DNA of 64,000 nucleotides from Congeria kusceri (lineage: Eukaryota > Mollusca > Bivalvia > Myida > Dreissenidae), in contig CM051034.1 in NCBI GenBank assembly GCA_027627225.1, positions 15,980,980 to 16,044,979 on the forward strand. The letters run 5' to 3'. Numbering within the stretch: position 1 is the stretch's first letter; each line of letters begins with the position of its first letter. The notes under the pieces are model-generated. The model saw nothing but the letters and a program-made list of their open reading frames with translations. It did no database searches and was not told the origin of the DNA. Positions 59,401 through 62,795 of the stretch are shown in pieces. The position numbers and the translations under genes were made by a program.

Positions 59401-62043
59401 AGTTCTGCATTTTTCACTATTGTACTATTAACTCAATTGTATCCTTCATGGTGTCATTCCTCCCTTTTCCAATACAGGTTTAGCCTACAATGTAACCTGT
59501 GATGCGACCATTACCAACCAGTGTATGGCCATGTTCGTGTGCTCTCCCACGACCAATGCCTGTGAGTGCCCTGAAGGGTACGCCTATAGCAGCTCTGCCT
59601 GCAATTTCGGTGAGTACTTGGAGGTGTTTTTCCATATCCTTGTGTGTATTATTATATTATTATATATTATAATGCTCCAGTTAATTCACAGGCTCATTAT
59701 GTAGATAAATATAAACAAAGTGAAACTCCATAAAGGACATAAATATTTGAAGGAAGATTAATCTTAAATGTATTTTTGTTGTAGACAAAATGCAAACTAA
59801 AGATGAAAATTGCGTGTTTTTTTGTATAGTTAACAATTTTTTAAAATAACATTTTGTTAGATTTCTGCTATAATTTGTAGTACCTTTCTGGAAAGTTACT
59901 GGTATATATATTAACAATTAATGCATTTATATGTCTTAGAATGAGCAATAAATCTATATATTTAATACTTTACTTGACTTCATATCTTCAACTATTTGTA
60001 ACAGTGCTGGTAGTAAGTGTGTCTTCATTATAGGTTGAAATAATTTTTGAGGACTATTGTCTTTAAATAATGTCTAGTTCTCCTAAATAGTATATGTCCT
60101 TTGGTTTCAGTTCCCACGACAACGCCTATTCCTGTAACACAGGCCCCGGATGAAGAAGTTGTTGTTGGTAAGTGTGGGGAATTAAACCTGCAGGTTGAGA
60201 GAGTATTCAGAGAATATTGTTGAAACATTTGCTATATATTTTTCTTGGTATTTTGCTTGACAGCATAACAGTTTGATGTGTTCAAGTGTGGAAACTCTTC
60301 TCCAAATTTGCAAATAGATAAAAAAAATAGTTTTTGTCTAAGGGAAGTTATGTTTGGTTGCAACTGTAACTTTGCAAAATTATAGAAATTATCCAAATGG
60401 TTTCAACAGAGTAAGGATATTCCAACCTTTGCATAATAGAAATAATATTTGGCAACAACTATTACTTTATAAAACCATTTAAATTGTAAACAAAATGTGC
60501 TTCAAGCTATGTCTCCACATAGGCGAACCTATTGATTTAAAATTAAACAAATAAATATAACAATTTAAGAAGCTTTTCTGTACTGTCTTATCAGCAAATA
60601 CTTGTTTTTTTCTTGAAAATTTATTTTAACTGACAATAAACTCTATTCATCTGTCAGGTCTTGATGGAGAGGTGGTGTTCGACCAACCATATAACACGGC
60701 GTACAATGACACGAGCTCTAAAGAGTTCCAGGACGCTGCAAACGAGTTTGAATCAGCCGTAAGAGATTAATCTATCTTAGTTTTGGCAATATTTCATGCA
60801 TACATGCTTAGTTACTGAAAATTGCTCACACATAAAAGCGAGTACATAGGTTTTGCTTTTTTATACCATATAATTGATGCACAAACATTACAAGATATTA
60901 CAACACTTTAAAGAAACATTACCCTTACAACTTTGTGTAGTATAACAACTTGCATTAGTTATATGCAATATTGAAGGGGAATGTAACTGTATTTTAAATC
61001 AAATCATATCCATTGCCAGGTTGTTATAATACACACTTCAAACTGATACCTATCAGCATTTTTCCTCTAAGTAAATTTTGTAACTGGAAATGGTGCTCAT
61101 TCCTATCAGATTTCCCCTCCAATTTTCCCAGTTTGAAGTGAAAAAACAATCCAAAATTTCCCGAAGTCAATGGCTTTAATTCATAAATCTGACTTTTGAC
61201 CCTTTGTGTGACATTTACCTTGGACCTAGGGACCTAGTTCTTGCATGATAATTGCTGCTAAGTTATTGGAAAATCCTTCAATGCTGGACAAATCATGCTC
61301 CAGACAAAGTCAATGGTTTTATTCTTGTATTTGACTGTAGGTGGGACCTTGATCTTGGACATATGAACCAGGTTCTTGCATGCAACACACTGTCTAATAA
61401 TGCTTATCACTTTTGGCAAGTTATTTGAAAATCCGCCCATGCTGGACTAAACCATCCTCCATGGATTCAATGCTCTTTATTTGACCTATGACCTTTAAGT
61501 GTGACCTTAGACCTAGGTACCTGGCTCTTGCTGGCAACACATTGTTTCATAATGTTGATCACTTCTGTTATGTTATCTGAAAATCTTCCATGCTGGACAG
61601 ATTCCATGGTTTCAATTCTTATATTTGATCTTTGACCTTTAACTGTGACCTTGAACTTGAAGACAGGGACCTGGCTCTTATGCGACACACTGTCTCATAA
61701 TGCTTATCACTTACGGGAAGTTATTTAATTTTTGTACATACATTATATGTTTACGTACATATGTACGTACCCACAGACAGGGCTGACTATATGTCCCCCA
61801 ATCATTGATGGTGGCGGCATAAAAAGATCCCGATTTGATTTTTCAATGTACCCCATTTTTCGGGCCTCTGCAGATGTTAACGACCTCAAAAAGGCATTTT
61901 ATCCCTATACTGATGCATGGTAACATTTGAATACAAGGTTTTGCATGTTAAGTTTTATCATTCTGTTCATTTATACATTAACAGATGGCAGACTCATTCG
62001 TGAACAACACAGCCTTTGAGTCTGTGGAAGTTACCTCAATCCT
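2279..62043 (+). CDS. Giant multi-exon gene for an EB/EGF-like cysteine-rich modular protein ending in a SEA domain (partial at both ends)
   Basis: I mapped 74 exons: 60 in four 13 kb tandem copies, 11 single-copy module exons, a Thr/Pro linker exon and two SEA exons. Together they encode about 3,200 residues. Every module exon starts two bases into a codon after AG and ends one base into a codon before GT, so all module introns are phase 1 and no junction codon can be a stop. Each module has six cysteines (C-x5-C-x6-C-x3-10-C-x-C-x10-14-C), often after an NG or YG pair, like EB modules or compact EGF-like domains of extracellular proteins. Several NxS/T sequons fit an extracellular location. 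A SEA domain commonly precedes a membrane anchor, so a membrane-tethered receptor or mucin-like protein is likely, but no transmembrane segment or signal peptide lies in the window. The biological role is unknown. The span given includes introns. Confidence 0.85.
2624..2761 (+). CDS. Exon 1b: six-Cys EB/EGF-like module
   Basis: 138 bp, phase 1-1. The acceptor follows a run of 11 C that serves as its pyrimidine tract and varies between copies (11, 16, 15 and 6 C). Donor GTAAGA. Cysteine gaps are 5-6-9-1-10. The module opens with YANGEAC and carries an acidic, Asn/Lys-rich loop (EDDGNNKKT) between the third and fourth cysteines. Its paralogs in the unit are 1d and 1g, 1g being the closer. Confidence 0.88.
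2895..3290 (+). repeat. ~130 bp tandem repeats in intron b-c
   Basis: Three units with the signature CTCAATAACTT...ATGAAACTTCATACATAG...GGGGTGGGTGG...TCAAGGTCA, the same family as the core of the element at 428-1655. Preceded by a degraded element start (about 2810-2890). The same array lies at about 15917-16312, 28938-29333 and 41957-42350. No exon seen in the 799 bp intron. Confidence 0.75.
3561..3689 (+). CDS. Exon 1c: six-Cys EB/EGF-like module
   Basis: 129 bp, phase 1-1, TTTTAG acceptor and GTAAGT donor. Cysteine gaps are 5-6-4-1-12. It is a paralog of 1a and 1f, with a 3' half identical to theirs over about 30 bases including third codon positions. It opens the c-d-e block that matches f-g-h. 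Confidence 0.87.
3690..4250 (+). other. Intron c-d
   Basis: AT-rich, no exon seen. The segment 3895-3972 is present in inverted orientation in copy 4 (42916-42991). Confidence 0.7.
4251..4388 (+). CDS. Exon 1d: six-Cys EB/EGF-like module
   Basis: 138 bp, phase 1-1, AAACAG acceptor and GTATGT donor. Cysteine gaps are 5-6-9-1-10, with a Gly/Ser loop (EVGTGSGKI) where 1b and 1g have an Asn/Lys loop. It is the most diverged of the b/d/g paralogs, yet it is identical at the DNA level in all four 13 kb copies, including copy 4. Confidence 0.87.
5332..5488. mobile_element. 157 bp hairpin element (MITE-like) in intron d-e
   Basis: The ends are ~31 bp inverted repeats: CACATGGGTGTTTGGGAACA on the left, whose complement, with one or two mismatches, closes the right end at 5488. 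No coding capacity. It is in the 1.57 kb intron d-e, in which I see no exon. Confidence 0.65.
5957..6100 (+). CDS. Exon 1e: six-Cys EB/EGF-like module, long first loop
   Basis: 144 bp, phase 1-1, CAACAG acceptor and GTGAGT donor. Cysteine gaps are 8-6-6-1-12. The eight-residue first gap is shared only with paralog 1h, as is the ending KYADIATKQCLP (RYADIATKQCLP in 1h). It closes the c-d-e block. Confidence 0.87.
6390..6518 (+). CDS. Exon 1f: six-Cys EB/EGF-like module
   Basis: 129 bp, phase 1-1, TTTCAG acceptor and GTATGC donor. Cysteine gaps are 5-6-4-1-12. It is nearly the same as 1a, including flanking intron sequence such as the GTATGCATGAATT donor region. It carries TTRAK where 1a and 1c have TTGAK. 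Confidence 0.87.
6819..6956 (+). CDS. Exon 1g: six-Cys EB/EGF-like module
   Basis: 138 bp, phase 1-1, CTCCAG acceptor and GTAAGT donor. Cysteine gaps are 5-6-9-1-10. It is the closest paralog of 1b, sharing YANGxAC and the DGNNKKT loop. It is the middle exon of the f-g-h block. Confidence 0.87.
7320..7463 (+). CDS. Exon 1h: six-Cys EB/EGF-like module, long first loop
   Basis: 144 bp, phase 1-1, CAACAG acceptor and GTAAGT donor. Cysteine gaps are 8-6-6-1-12. It is a paralog of 1e. NIS and NAS sequons near the first cysteine are possible N-glycosylation sites that 1e lacks. Confidence 0.87.
7762..8505 (+). repeat. Direct repeat of ~100 bp intronic segments flanking exon i
   Basis: The stretch at about 7762-7862 (AATTGTTGGGATTAGATTTT onward) recurs at about 8408-8505 with few differences. 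One copy is upstream of exon i and one upstream of exon j. Also present in the other units. It is a footprint of an older duplication including exon i or j. Confidence 0.75.
8008..8133 (+). CDS. Exon 1i: six-Cys EB/EGF-like module
   Basis: 126 bp, phase 1-1, TTTCAG acceptor and GTGAGA donor. It starts with a PGPGQAC stretch; cysteine gaps are 5-6-3-1-12. About 150 bp upstream of the acceptor lies a ~100 bp intronic segment that is repeated upstream of 1j. Confidence 0.85.
8589..8735 (+). CDS. Exon 1j: six-Cys EB/EGF-like module, longest of the unit
   Basis: 147 bp, phase 1-1, CTGCAG acceptor and GTATGT donor. Cysteine gaps are 5-6-10-1-12; the loop between the third and fourth cysteines (MSETQGGSKV) is the longest in the set. 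Confidence 0.86.
9096..9221 (+). CDS. Exon 1k: six-Cys EB/EGF-like module
   Basis: 126 bp, phase 1-1, ATCAG acceptor and GTATGA donor. Cysteine gaps are 5-6-4-1-12, with a NAT sequon before the last cysteine. The exon is the same in copy 4. Confidence 0.86.
9530..9780. mobile_element. Probable mobile-element remnant upstream of exon l
   Basis: Contains a TTTCGGGCAACCCGA stretch and a CCCAACCCTACCTAAC stretch. A similar start, GTAACCCGACCTACCC, lies in the intron after exon h (about 7540-7570). No clear termini, so the class is unknown. Counterparts lie at the same offset in each unit. Confidence 0.4.
9790..9912 (+). CDS. Exon 1l: six-Cys EB/EGF-like module
   Basis: 123 bp, phase 1-1, ATCAG acceptor and GTGAGT donor. 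Cysteine gaps are 5-6-4-1-10. The ~250 bp before it looks like a mobile-element remnant (9530-9780), so the acceptor sits at or near its edge. Confidence 0.86.
10223..10363 (+). CDS. Exon 1m: six-Cys EB/EGF-like module
   Basis: 141 bp, phase 1-1, TTACAG acceptor and GTAAGT donor. Cysteine gaps are 5-6-8-1-12. Its opening KKANGEQC resembles single-copy exon x (KKANESPC). It is the module that differs most in copy 4. Confidence 0.86.
10619..10744 (+). CDS. Exon 1n: six-Cys EB/EGF-like module
   Basis: 126 bp, phase 1-1, TCACAG acceptor and GTATGT donor. Cysteine gaps are 5-6-3-1-12. Its opening KSYGTAC resembles single-copy exon u (KSYGDYC). Confidence 0.86.
10745..11461 (+). other. Intron n-o
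   Basis: 717 bp, no exon, repeat or RNA gene recognised. In copy 4 this intron has a few small indels. Confidence 0.6.
11462..11587 (+). CDS. Exon 1o: six-Cys EB/EGF-like module, last of the unit
   Basis: 126 bp, phase 1-1, CTCTAG acceptor and GTAAGT donor. Cysteine gaps are 5-6-4-1-10, with an NQT sequon just before the first cysteine. In copies 1-3 it is followed by a ~3.7 kb intron that crosses the unit junction to exon a of the next copy; in copy 4 it is followed by exon p. Confidence 0.86.
11917..12064. mobile_element. Left half of a palindromic TIR element at the unit junction, copy 1
   Basis: It begins CATATGTTGCGCGTAGTGGG and includes an internal hairpin around AGCCTGTGCAGTCCGCACAG. 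It stops abruptly after CCACTGT at 12064, where the junction segment begins. The matching right half is found only after copy 4. It also lacks ~14 bp present in the copy-4 element near its centre. Confidence 0.8.
12065..13017 (+). other. Junction segment between tandem units
   Basis: About 950 bp found only between units (also 25087-26039 and 38108-39060) and not after copy 4. It carries a short GAAGTGCAG...CTGCACTTC hairpin (about 12106-12141) and two to three ~130 bp tandem repeats with TCAAGGTCA (about 12151-12460). No exon seen. It is probably the left flank of the ancestral unit carried into the array by the duplication. Confidence 0.75.
13445..14672 (+). mobile_element. Repeat-cored element, copy in unit 2
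   Basis: Same insertion as at 428-1655, duplicated with the 13 kb unit. Confidence 0.65.
15296..15424 (+). CDS. Exon 2a: module, copy of 1a
   Basis: Identical to 2279-2407, at offset 13,017. Confidence 0.86.
15646..15783 (+). CDS. Exon 2b: module, copy of 1b
   Basis: Identical exon; 16 C precede the acceptor AG here. Confidence 0.86.
16583..16711 (+). CDS. Exon 2c: module, copy of 1c
   Basis: Identical to 3561-3689, at offset 13,022. Confidence 0.86.
17273..17410 (+). CDS. Exon 2d: module, copy of 1d
   Basis: Identical to 4251-4388. Confidence 0.86.
18354..18510. mobile_element. 157 bp hairpin element, unit 2 copy
   Basis: Same insertion as 5332-5488. Confidence 0.65.
18979..19122 (+). 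CDS. Exon 2e: module, copy of 1e
   Basis: Identical to 5957-6100. Confidence 0.86.
19412..19540 (+). CDS. Exon 2f: module, copy of 1f
   Basis: Identical to 6390-6518. Confidence 0.86.
19841..19978 (+). CDS. Exon 2g: module, copy of 1g
   Basis: Identical to 6819-6956. Confidence 0.86.
20342..20485 (+). CDS. Exon 2h: module, copy of 1h
   Basis: Identical exon; the intron just after it has a T where copy 1 has C at 7497. Confidence 0.86.
21030..21155 (+). CDS. Exon 2i: module, copy of 1i
   Basis: Identical to 8008-8133. Confidence 0.85.
21611..21757 (+). CDS. Exon 2j: module, copy of 1j
   Basis: Identical to 8589-8735. Confidence 0.85.
22118..22243 (+). CDS. Exon 2k: module, copy of 1k
   Basis: Identical to 9096-9221. 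Confidence 0.85.
22812..22934 (+). CDS. Exon 2l: module, copy of 1l
   Basis: Identical to 9790-9912. Confidence 0.85.
23245..23385 (+). CDS. Exon 2m: module, copy of 1m
   Basis: Identical to 10223-10363. Confidence 0.85.
23641..23766 (+). CDS. Exon 2n: module, copy of 1n
   Basis: Identical to 10619-10744. Confidence 0.85.
24484..24609 (+). CDS. Exon 2o: module, copy of 1o
   Basis: Identical to 11462-11587. Confidence 0.85.
24939..25086. mobile_element. Left half of palindromic element, copy 2
   Basis: Same truncated element, followed by the same junction segment. Confidence 0.8.
26467..27694 (+). mobile_element. Repeat-cored element, copy in unit 3
   Basis: Same insertion, duplicated with the unit. 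Confidence 0.65.
28318..28446 (+). CDS. Exon 3a: module, copy of 1a
   Basis: Identical to 2279-2407, at offset 26,039. Confidence 0.86.
28667..28804 (+). CDS. Exon 3b: module, copy of 1b
   Basis: Identical exon; 15 C precede the acceptor AG here. Confidence 0.86.
29604..29732 (+). CDS. Exon 3c: module, copy of 1c
   Basis: Identical to 3561-3689, at offset 26,043. Confidence 0.86.
30294..30431 (+). CDS. Exon 3d: module, copy of 1d
   Basis: Identical to 4251-4388. Confidence 0.86.
31375..31531. mobile_element. 157 bp hairpin element, unit 3 copy
   Basis: Same insertion as 5332-5488. Confidence 0.65.
32000..32143 (+). CDS. Exon 3e: module, copy of 1e
   Basis: Identical to 5957-6100. Confidence 0.86.
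32433..32561 (+). CDS. Exon 3f: module, copy of 1f
   Basis: Identical to 6390-6518. Confidence 0.86.
32862..32999 (+). CDS. Exon 3g: module, copy of 1g
   Basis: Identical exon; a private C at 33058 lies in the following intron. Confidence 0.86.
33363..33506 (+). CDS. Exon 3h: module, copy of 1h
   Basis: Identical to 7320-7463. Confidence 0.86.
34051..34176 (+). CDS. Exon 3i: module, copy of 1i
   Basis: Identical to 8008-8133. Confidence 0.85.
34632..34778 (+). CDS. Exon 3j: module, copy of 1j
   Basis: Identical to 8589-8735. Confidence 0.85.
35139..35264 (+). CDS. Exon 3k: module, copy of 1k
   Basis: Identical exon; a private T at 35099 lies in the preceding intron. Confidence 0.85.
35833..35955 (+). 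CDS. Exon 3l: module, copy of 1l
   Basis: Identical to 9790-9912. Confidence 0.85.
36266..36406 (+). CDS. Exon 3m: module, copy of 1m
   Basis: Identical to 10223-10363. Confidence 0.85.
36662..36787 (+). CDS. Exon 3n: module, copy of 1n
   Basis: Identical to 10619-10744. Confidence 0.85.
37505..37630 (+). CDS. Exon 3o: module, copy of 1o
   Basis: Identical to 11462-11587. Confidence 0.85.
37960..38107. mobile_element. Left half of palindromic element, copy 3
   Basis: Same truncated element, followed by the same junction segment. Confidence 0.8.
39488..40714 (+). mobile_element. Repeat-cored element, copy in unit 4
   Basis: Same insertion with older divergence. Both ends keep CG where copies 1-3 have CA or TG: the left end reads GCTCGACTTTTCGAAG and the right end AAAGTCGAGCGCG, so this copy has the more intact inverted termini. 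Confidence 0.68.
41337..41465 (+). CDS. Exon 4a: module, diverged-copy version of 1a
   Basis: No coding change from 1a, although the flanking introns differ by several bases. Confidence 0.86.
41673..41810 (+). CDS. Exon 4b: module, diverged-copy version of 1b
   Basis: Two silent changes (GAT to GAC, GCC to GCT). The acceptor pyrimidine tract is short here, TTTCTC followed by five more C. Confidence 0.86.
42612..42740 (+). CDS. Exon 4c: module, diverged-copy version of 1c
   Basis: Three silent changes and one replacement: Ala to Gly between the fourth and fifth cysteines, a GCC-to-GGA change that matches the codon in exon f. Confidence 0.86.
42916..42991 (-). other. Micro-inversion in copy 4, intron c-d
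   Basis: The ~76 bp ATATCAAGTACTGGGTCTAC... to ...ATGAAGAAA is the reverse complement of 3895-3972 in copy 1, with a few differences. About 29 bp on the left and ~16 bp on the right of the inverted segment are missing relative to copies 1-3. Confidence 0.85.
43254..43391 (+). CDS. Exon 4d: module, copy of 1d
   Basis: Identical to 1d at every base. The intron before it carries the micro-inversion at 42916-42991. Confidence 0.86.
44335..44491. mobile_element. 157 bp hairpin element, unit 4 copy
   Basis: Same insertion; it therefore predates the split between copy 4 and copies 1-3. Confidence 0.65.
44960..45103 (+). CDS. Exon 4e: module, diverged-copy version of 1e
   Basis: One replacement (Ile to Thr in the first loop) and one silent change. 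Confidence 0.86.
45408..45536 (+). CDS. Exon 4f: module, diverged-copy version of 1f
   Basis: One replacement, Arg to Gly, restoring the TTGAK seen in exons a and c. The upstream intron is ~19 bp longer right next to the acceptor than in copies 1-3. Confidence 0.86.
45837..45974 (+). CDS. Exon 4g: module, diverged-copy version of 1g
   Basis: One silent change (TGT to TGC in the third cysteine codon). Confidence 0.86.
46338..46481 (+). CDS. Exon 4h: module, diverged-copy version of 1h
   Basis: Silent ATC to ATA and replacement Ala to Thr in the last loop. Confidence 0.86.
47027..47152 (+). CDS. Exon 4i: module, diverged-copy version of 1i
   Basis: Two silent changes only. Confidence 0.85.
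47609..47755 (+). CDS. Exon 4j: module, diverged-copy version of 1j
   Basis: One replacement, Tyr to Asp in the last loop (QFLDTIGNRC). Confidence 0.85.
48108..48233 (+). CDS. Exon 4k: module, copy of 1k
   Basis: No coding change seen. Confidence 0.85.
48813..48935 (+). CDS. Exon 4l: module, diverged-copy version of 1l
   Basis: Two replacements: Met to Val before the fourth cysteine, and His to Pro at the end, which makes the ending like the CLP of exons e, h and x. Confidence 0.85.
49235..49375 (+). CDS. Exon 4m: module, diverged-copy version of 1m
   Basis: Three replacements (Ser to Leu, Asp to Ala, Arg to Lys) and one silent change, the most of any module. Confidence 0.85.
49647..49772 (+). 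CDS. Exon 4n: module, diverged-copy version of 1n
   Basis: One silent change (AAG to AAA) and one replacement (Thr to Ala). Confidence 0.85.
50502..50627 (+). CDS. Exon 4o: module, diverged-copy version of 1o
   Basis: Two silent and two replacement changes (Asn to Lys, Thr to Met). It is the last exon of the tandem array; the next exon is p. Confidence 0.85.
50952..51224. mobile_element. Complete palindromic TIR element (MITE) at the right edge of the array
   Basis: The left arm CGTCGTGGGAAAACC...GTGTCGTCCCGGATTAGC and the right arm are inverted repeats over roughly 100 bp each. CACATATG stands at both ends (50952-50959 and 51217-51224); this may be an 8 bp target-site duplication, as in hAT-type elements, or just the outer end of the repeat. 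Each arm also holds a smaller hairpin. No coding capacity. From memory it matches a repeat common in Dreissena; not checked. Confidence 0.8.
51287..51418 (+). CDS. Exon p: six-Cys module, first single-copy exon
   Basis: 132 bp, phase 1-1, TTGCAG acceptor and GTACGT donor. Cysteine gaps are 5-6-3-1-14; the last loop is the longest in the gene. It starts 62 bp after the right end of the palindromic element that marks the edge of the tandem array. Confidence 0.86.
51843..51986 (+). CDS. Exon q: six-Cys EB/EGF-like module
   Basis: 144 bp, phase 1-1, TTTCAG acceptor and GTAAGC donor. Cysteine gaps are 5-6-9-1-12, with an NST sequon in the middle loop. The YHSTTDDSC ending resembles the YHDANTDRC of exon n. 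Confidence 0.86.
51987..52792 (+). other. Intron q-r
   Basis: 806 bp, AT-rich. A short inverted pair with TTGCAAG and CTTGCA words lies near 52030-52085. Nothing else recognised. Confidence 0.5.
52793..52924 (+). CDS. Exon r: six-Cys EB/EGF-like module
   Basis: 132 bp, phase 1-1, TTACAG acceptor and GTAAGT donor. Cysteine gaps are 5-6-7-1-10. It ends in a C instead of the usual A, so the junction residue with exon s is Arg rather than Lys. Confidence 0.86.
52925..53594 (+). other. Intron r-s
   Basis: 670 bp, AT-rich with T runs. No exon or repeat recognised. Confidence 0.5.
53595..53714 (+). CDS. Exon s: six-Cys module, shortest in the gene
   Basis: 120 bp, phase 1-1, TTGCAG acceptor and GTACGG donor. 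Cysteine gaps are 5-6-3-1-10. QNGAxC and AVTGAxC resemble exon j. Confidence 0.86.
53715..54409 (+). other. Intron s-t with weak inverted element
   Basis: At about 53994 a GGGAAAGATCTAGAGCTAGC stretch is partly complementary to TAGATCTTTAACTAG near 54278. Both are next to CACCCTGCTCCTT words, so a degraded ~290 bp inverted-repeat element is possible. No exon seen. Confidence 0.4.
54410..54532 (+). CDS. Exon t: six-Cys EB/EGF-like module
   Basis: 123 bp, phase 1-1, TTGCAG acceptor and GTATGT donor. Cysteine gaps are 5-6-4-1-10, the commonest compact form. Confidence 0.86.
54970..55188. mobile_element. Nested foldback (MITE-like) element in intron t-u
   Basis: The outer ends TTTCTTTTGCTTTAGGCCCT and AGGACCTATAGCAAAGGAAA are inverted repeats. 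Inside are two hairpins: 54986-55080 (CCCTAAGAATT...AATTCTTAGGG, with an inner GTCACTATAATAGTGAC) and 55112-55174 (GGTCCTCAG...CTGAGGACC). The two hairpins are related to each other. Confidence 0.65.
55247..55369 (+). CDS. Exon u: six-Cys module with short second loop
   Basis: 123 bp, phase 1-1, TTTCAG acceptor and GTATGT donor. Cysteine gaps are 5-4-4-1-12; the second gap is four rather than the six nearly always seen. The junction codon with exon t is CTG (Leu). A foldback element ends ~60 bp upstream. Confidence 0.84.
55817..55948 (+). CDS. Exon v: six-Cys EB/EGF-like module
   Basis: 132 bp, phase 1-1, TTGTAG acceptor and GTAAGT donor. Cysteine gaps are 6-6-4-1-12. It opens with LAYGAAC, like exon q (LAYGSVC). 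Confidence 0.85.
55949..56754 (+). other. Intron v-w
   Basis: Contains ATTGGCTGATAAACAAC-type words in both orientations between about 56195 and 56330 (GCATCAGCCAATAAACAAC and its partner), possibly a degraded inverted-repeat element. No exon seen. Confidence 0.4.
56755..56883 (+). CDS. Exon w: six-Cys EB/EGF-like module
   Basis: 129 bp, phase 1-1, TTTCAG acceptor and GTAAGA donor. Cysteine gaps are 5-6-4-1-12; NDT is a possible N-glycosylation site. Confidence 0.86.
57201..57360. mobile_element. ~160 bp inverted-repeat element in intron w-x
   Basis: The left arm ATATTAGGAGAGTGTTGGAT with AAAGATGAAGTT is matched by the complement of AACTTCATCTTTATCCCACG with CTCACCTAATAT on the right. No coding capacity. 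Confidence 0.65.
57645..57767 (+). CDS. Exon x: six-Cys EB/EGF-like module
   Basis: 123 bp, phase 1-1, TTTCAG acceptor and GTAGGT donor. Cysteine gaps are 5-6-4-1-10, with NES and NTS sequons. It shares the KKANExxC opening with exon m. Confidence 0.86.
57911..58545. mobile_element. Repeat-cored element in intron x-y
   Basis: It begins ATACTCCCGGCATCTTGATG, with tandem GTCCGTCC words. It holds about three ~170 bp tandem units (each TTTTACCGTTTCGTCTAGCA...CACTTTGACCTTGACC) and ends with GCACCAACCGGGGGCATGTG. The rest of the 1.18 kb intron shows nothing I recognise. Non-autonomous; family not named. Confidence 0.6.
58946..59068 (+). CDS. Exon y: six-Cys EB/EGF-like module
   Basis: 123 bp, phase 1-1, TTTCAG acceptor and GTGAGT donor. 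Cysteine gaps are 5-6-4-1-10, with an NGT sequon. It ends in C, so the junction codon with exon z is CGT (Arg). Confidence 0.85.
59069..59477 (+). other. Intron y-z
   Basis: 409 bp, AT-rich, nothing recognised. Confidence 0.5.
59478..59609 (+). CDS. Exon z: last six-Cys module, divergent
   Basis: 132 bp, phase 1-1, AATACAG acceptor and GTGAGT donor. Cysteine gaps are 7-5-6-1-10, unlike every other module; an NVT sequon overlaps the first cysteine. The CPEGYAY stretch is closer to a classical EGF-like C-terminal half. It joins the module array to the linker and SEA region. Confidence 0.84.
59610..60110 (+). other. Intron between exon z and linker exon
   Basis: 501 bp, AT-rich with a short ATTATATT repeat near 59650. 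No exon recognised. Confidence 0.45.
60111..60167 (+). CDS. Thr/Pro linker exon
   Basis: 57 bp, phase 1-1, TTTCAG acceptor and GTAAGT donor. It encodes about 19 residues, PTTTPIPVTQAPDEEVVV, with no cysteine. Thr/Pro-rich stretches next to SEA domains are common in O-glycosylated mucin-like proteins, so this is a likely spacer. Confidence 0.75.
60168..60657 (+). other. Intron between linker and SEA exon 1
   Basis: 490 bp, AT-rich, nothing recognised. Confidence 0.45.
60658..60758 (+). CDS. SEA domain exon 1
   Basis: 101 bp, starts in phase 1 and ends in phase 0 (CAG acceptor, GTAAGA donor). It encodes VVFDQPYNTAYNDTSS followed by an amphipathic FQDAANEFESA helix. This matches the start of SEA domains: a strand with F and Y, then an S.EF..A helix. 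The phase change marks the end of the exon-shuffled module region. NDT is a sequon. Confidence 0.75.
61190..61735. repeat. ~151 bp tandem repeats in the SEA intron
   Basis: Three to four units, each with TTATTTGAAAATC-like and CCATGCTGGAC words at about 61250, 61401, 61553 and 61702. CTTTGACC/CCTTGGACCTAG words recur. Probably the core of another non-autonomous element. The flanking intron 60759-61984 shows no exon. Confidence 0.65.
61985..62043 (+). CDS. SEA domain exon 2
   Basis: 59 bp, phase 0 to phase 2, AACAG acceptor and GTGAGT donor. It encodes MADSFVNNTAFESVEVTSIL, which continues the SEA helix into the next strand (VEVTSIL). The self-cleavage site region (GSVVV-type) would be further on, outside the window. 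NNT is a sequon. Confidence 0.7.
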
Positions 62044-62547
62044 GTGAGTAGAATATCCTTTATTAATATTTGATTTTTAACCATGCACTTACTTTATGTT
62101 ATTTAAGCAAATTCCCTGTATAAAGAAATGTAAAACTTATATGTTTGTTAGTTTTAAGGAAGCACAAACACACTAAAATATGTTATATTGTTTTTTGTTG
62201 TATGCCTGTGGTTATTGTGTGTTAATGTATTTTTTCTTTGGAAACTTAGCATTTGTTGCTGATTTAGTGTATCATTTGTTGCCCAGTAAACTTGAATGGA
62301 AGGTAAACATTGCTCCCCAATCATTCCTTTAGTCCACAATATCATAGCAAACATGAACCATAAATTCTCCATCCACATTAGACAATTATTTAACATGTTT
62401 GGCAAAACACTGCTGTAAAGCTTCCTTATACAATTGCTTGAATAGTGTTATTTGTGTTAGATGGAGTTTTGATGATTGCCAATTATATTTTATTTTTAAA
62501 AATTATTAATTTCTTTGAACTTATGTATAACTCAGCCGATCAGATAT

Positions 62548-62795
62548 CTTTGTAAAGATACTCTTTATATAGCCAATCAAATTTCCTTGATATGAATGTA
62601 ATTTCTCATTCAGCCAATTAGATTTCTTGGTTATAAACATAATCATTCAACCAATCAAATTTCCTTGATATGAATGTAATTTCTCATTCAGCCAATCAGA
62701 TTTCTTGGTTATAAACATAATCATTCAACCAATCAAATTTCCTTGATATGAATGTAATTTCTCATTCAGCCAATCAGATTTCTAATTTATTACAG
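62548..62795 (+). repeat. 78 bp CCAAT-rich tandem repeat
   Basis: A 78 bp unit (ATTCAGCCAATCAGATTTCT...GAATGTAATTTCTC) occurs about 2.5-3 times. The two halves of the unit are themselves similar, each with a CCAATCA word. Intronic; the rest of 62044-63028 shows no exon. Confidence 0.75.
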
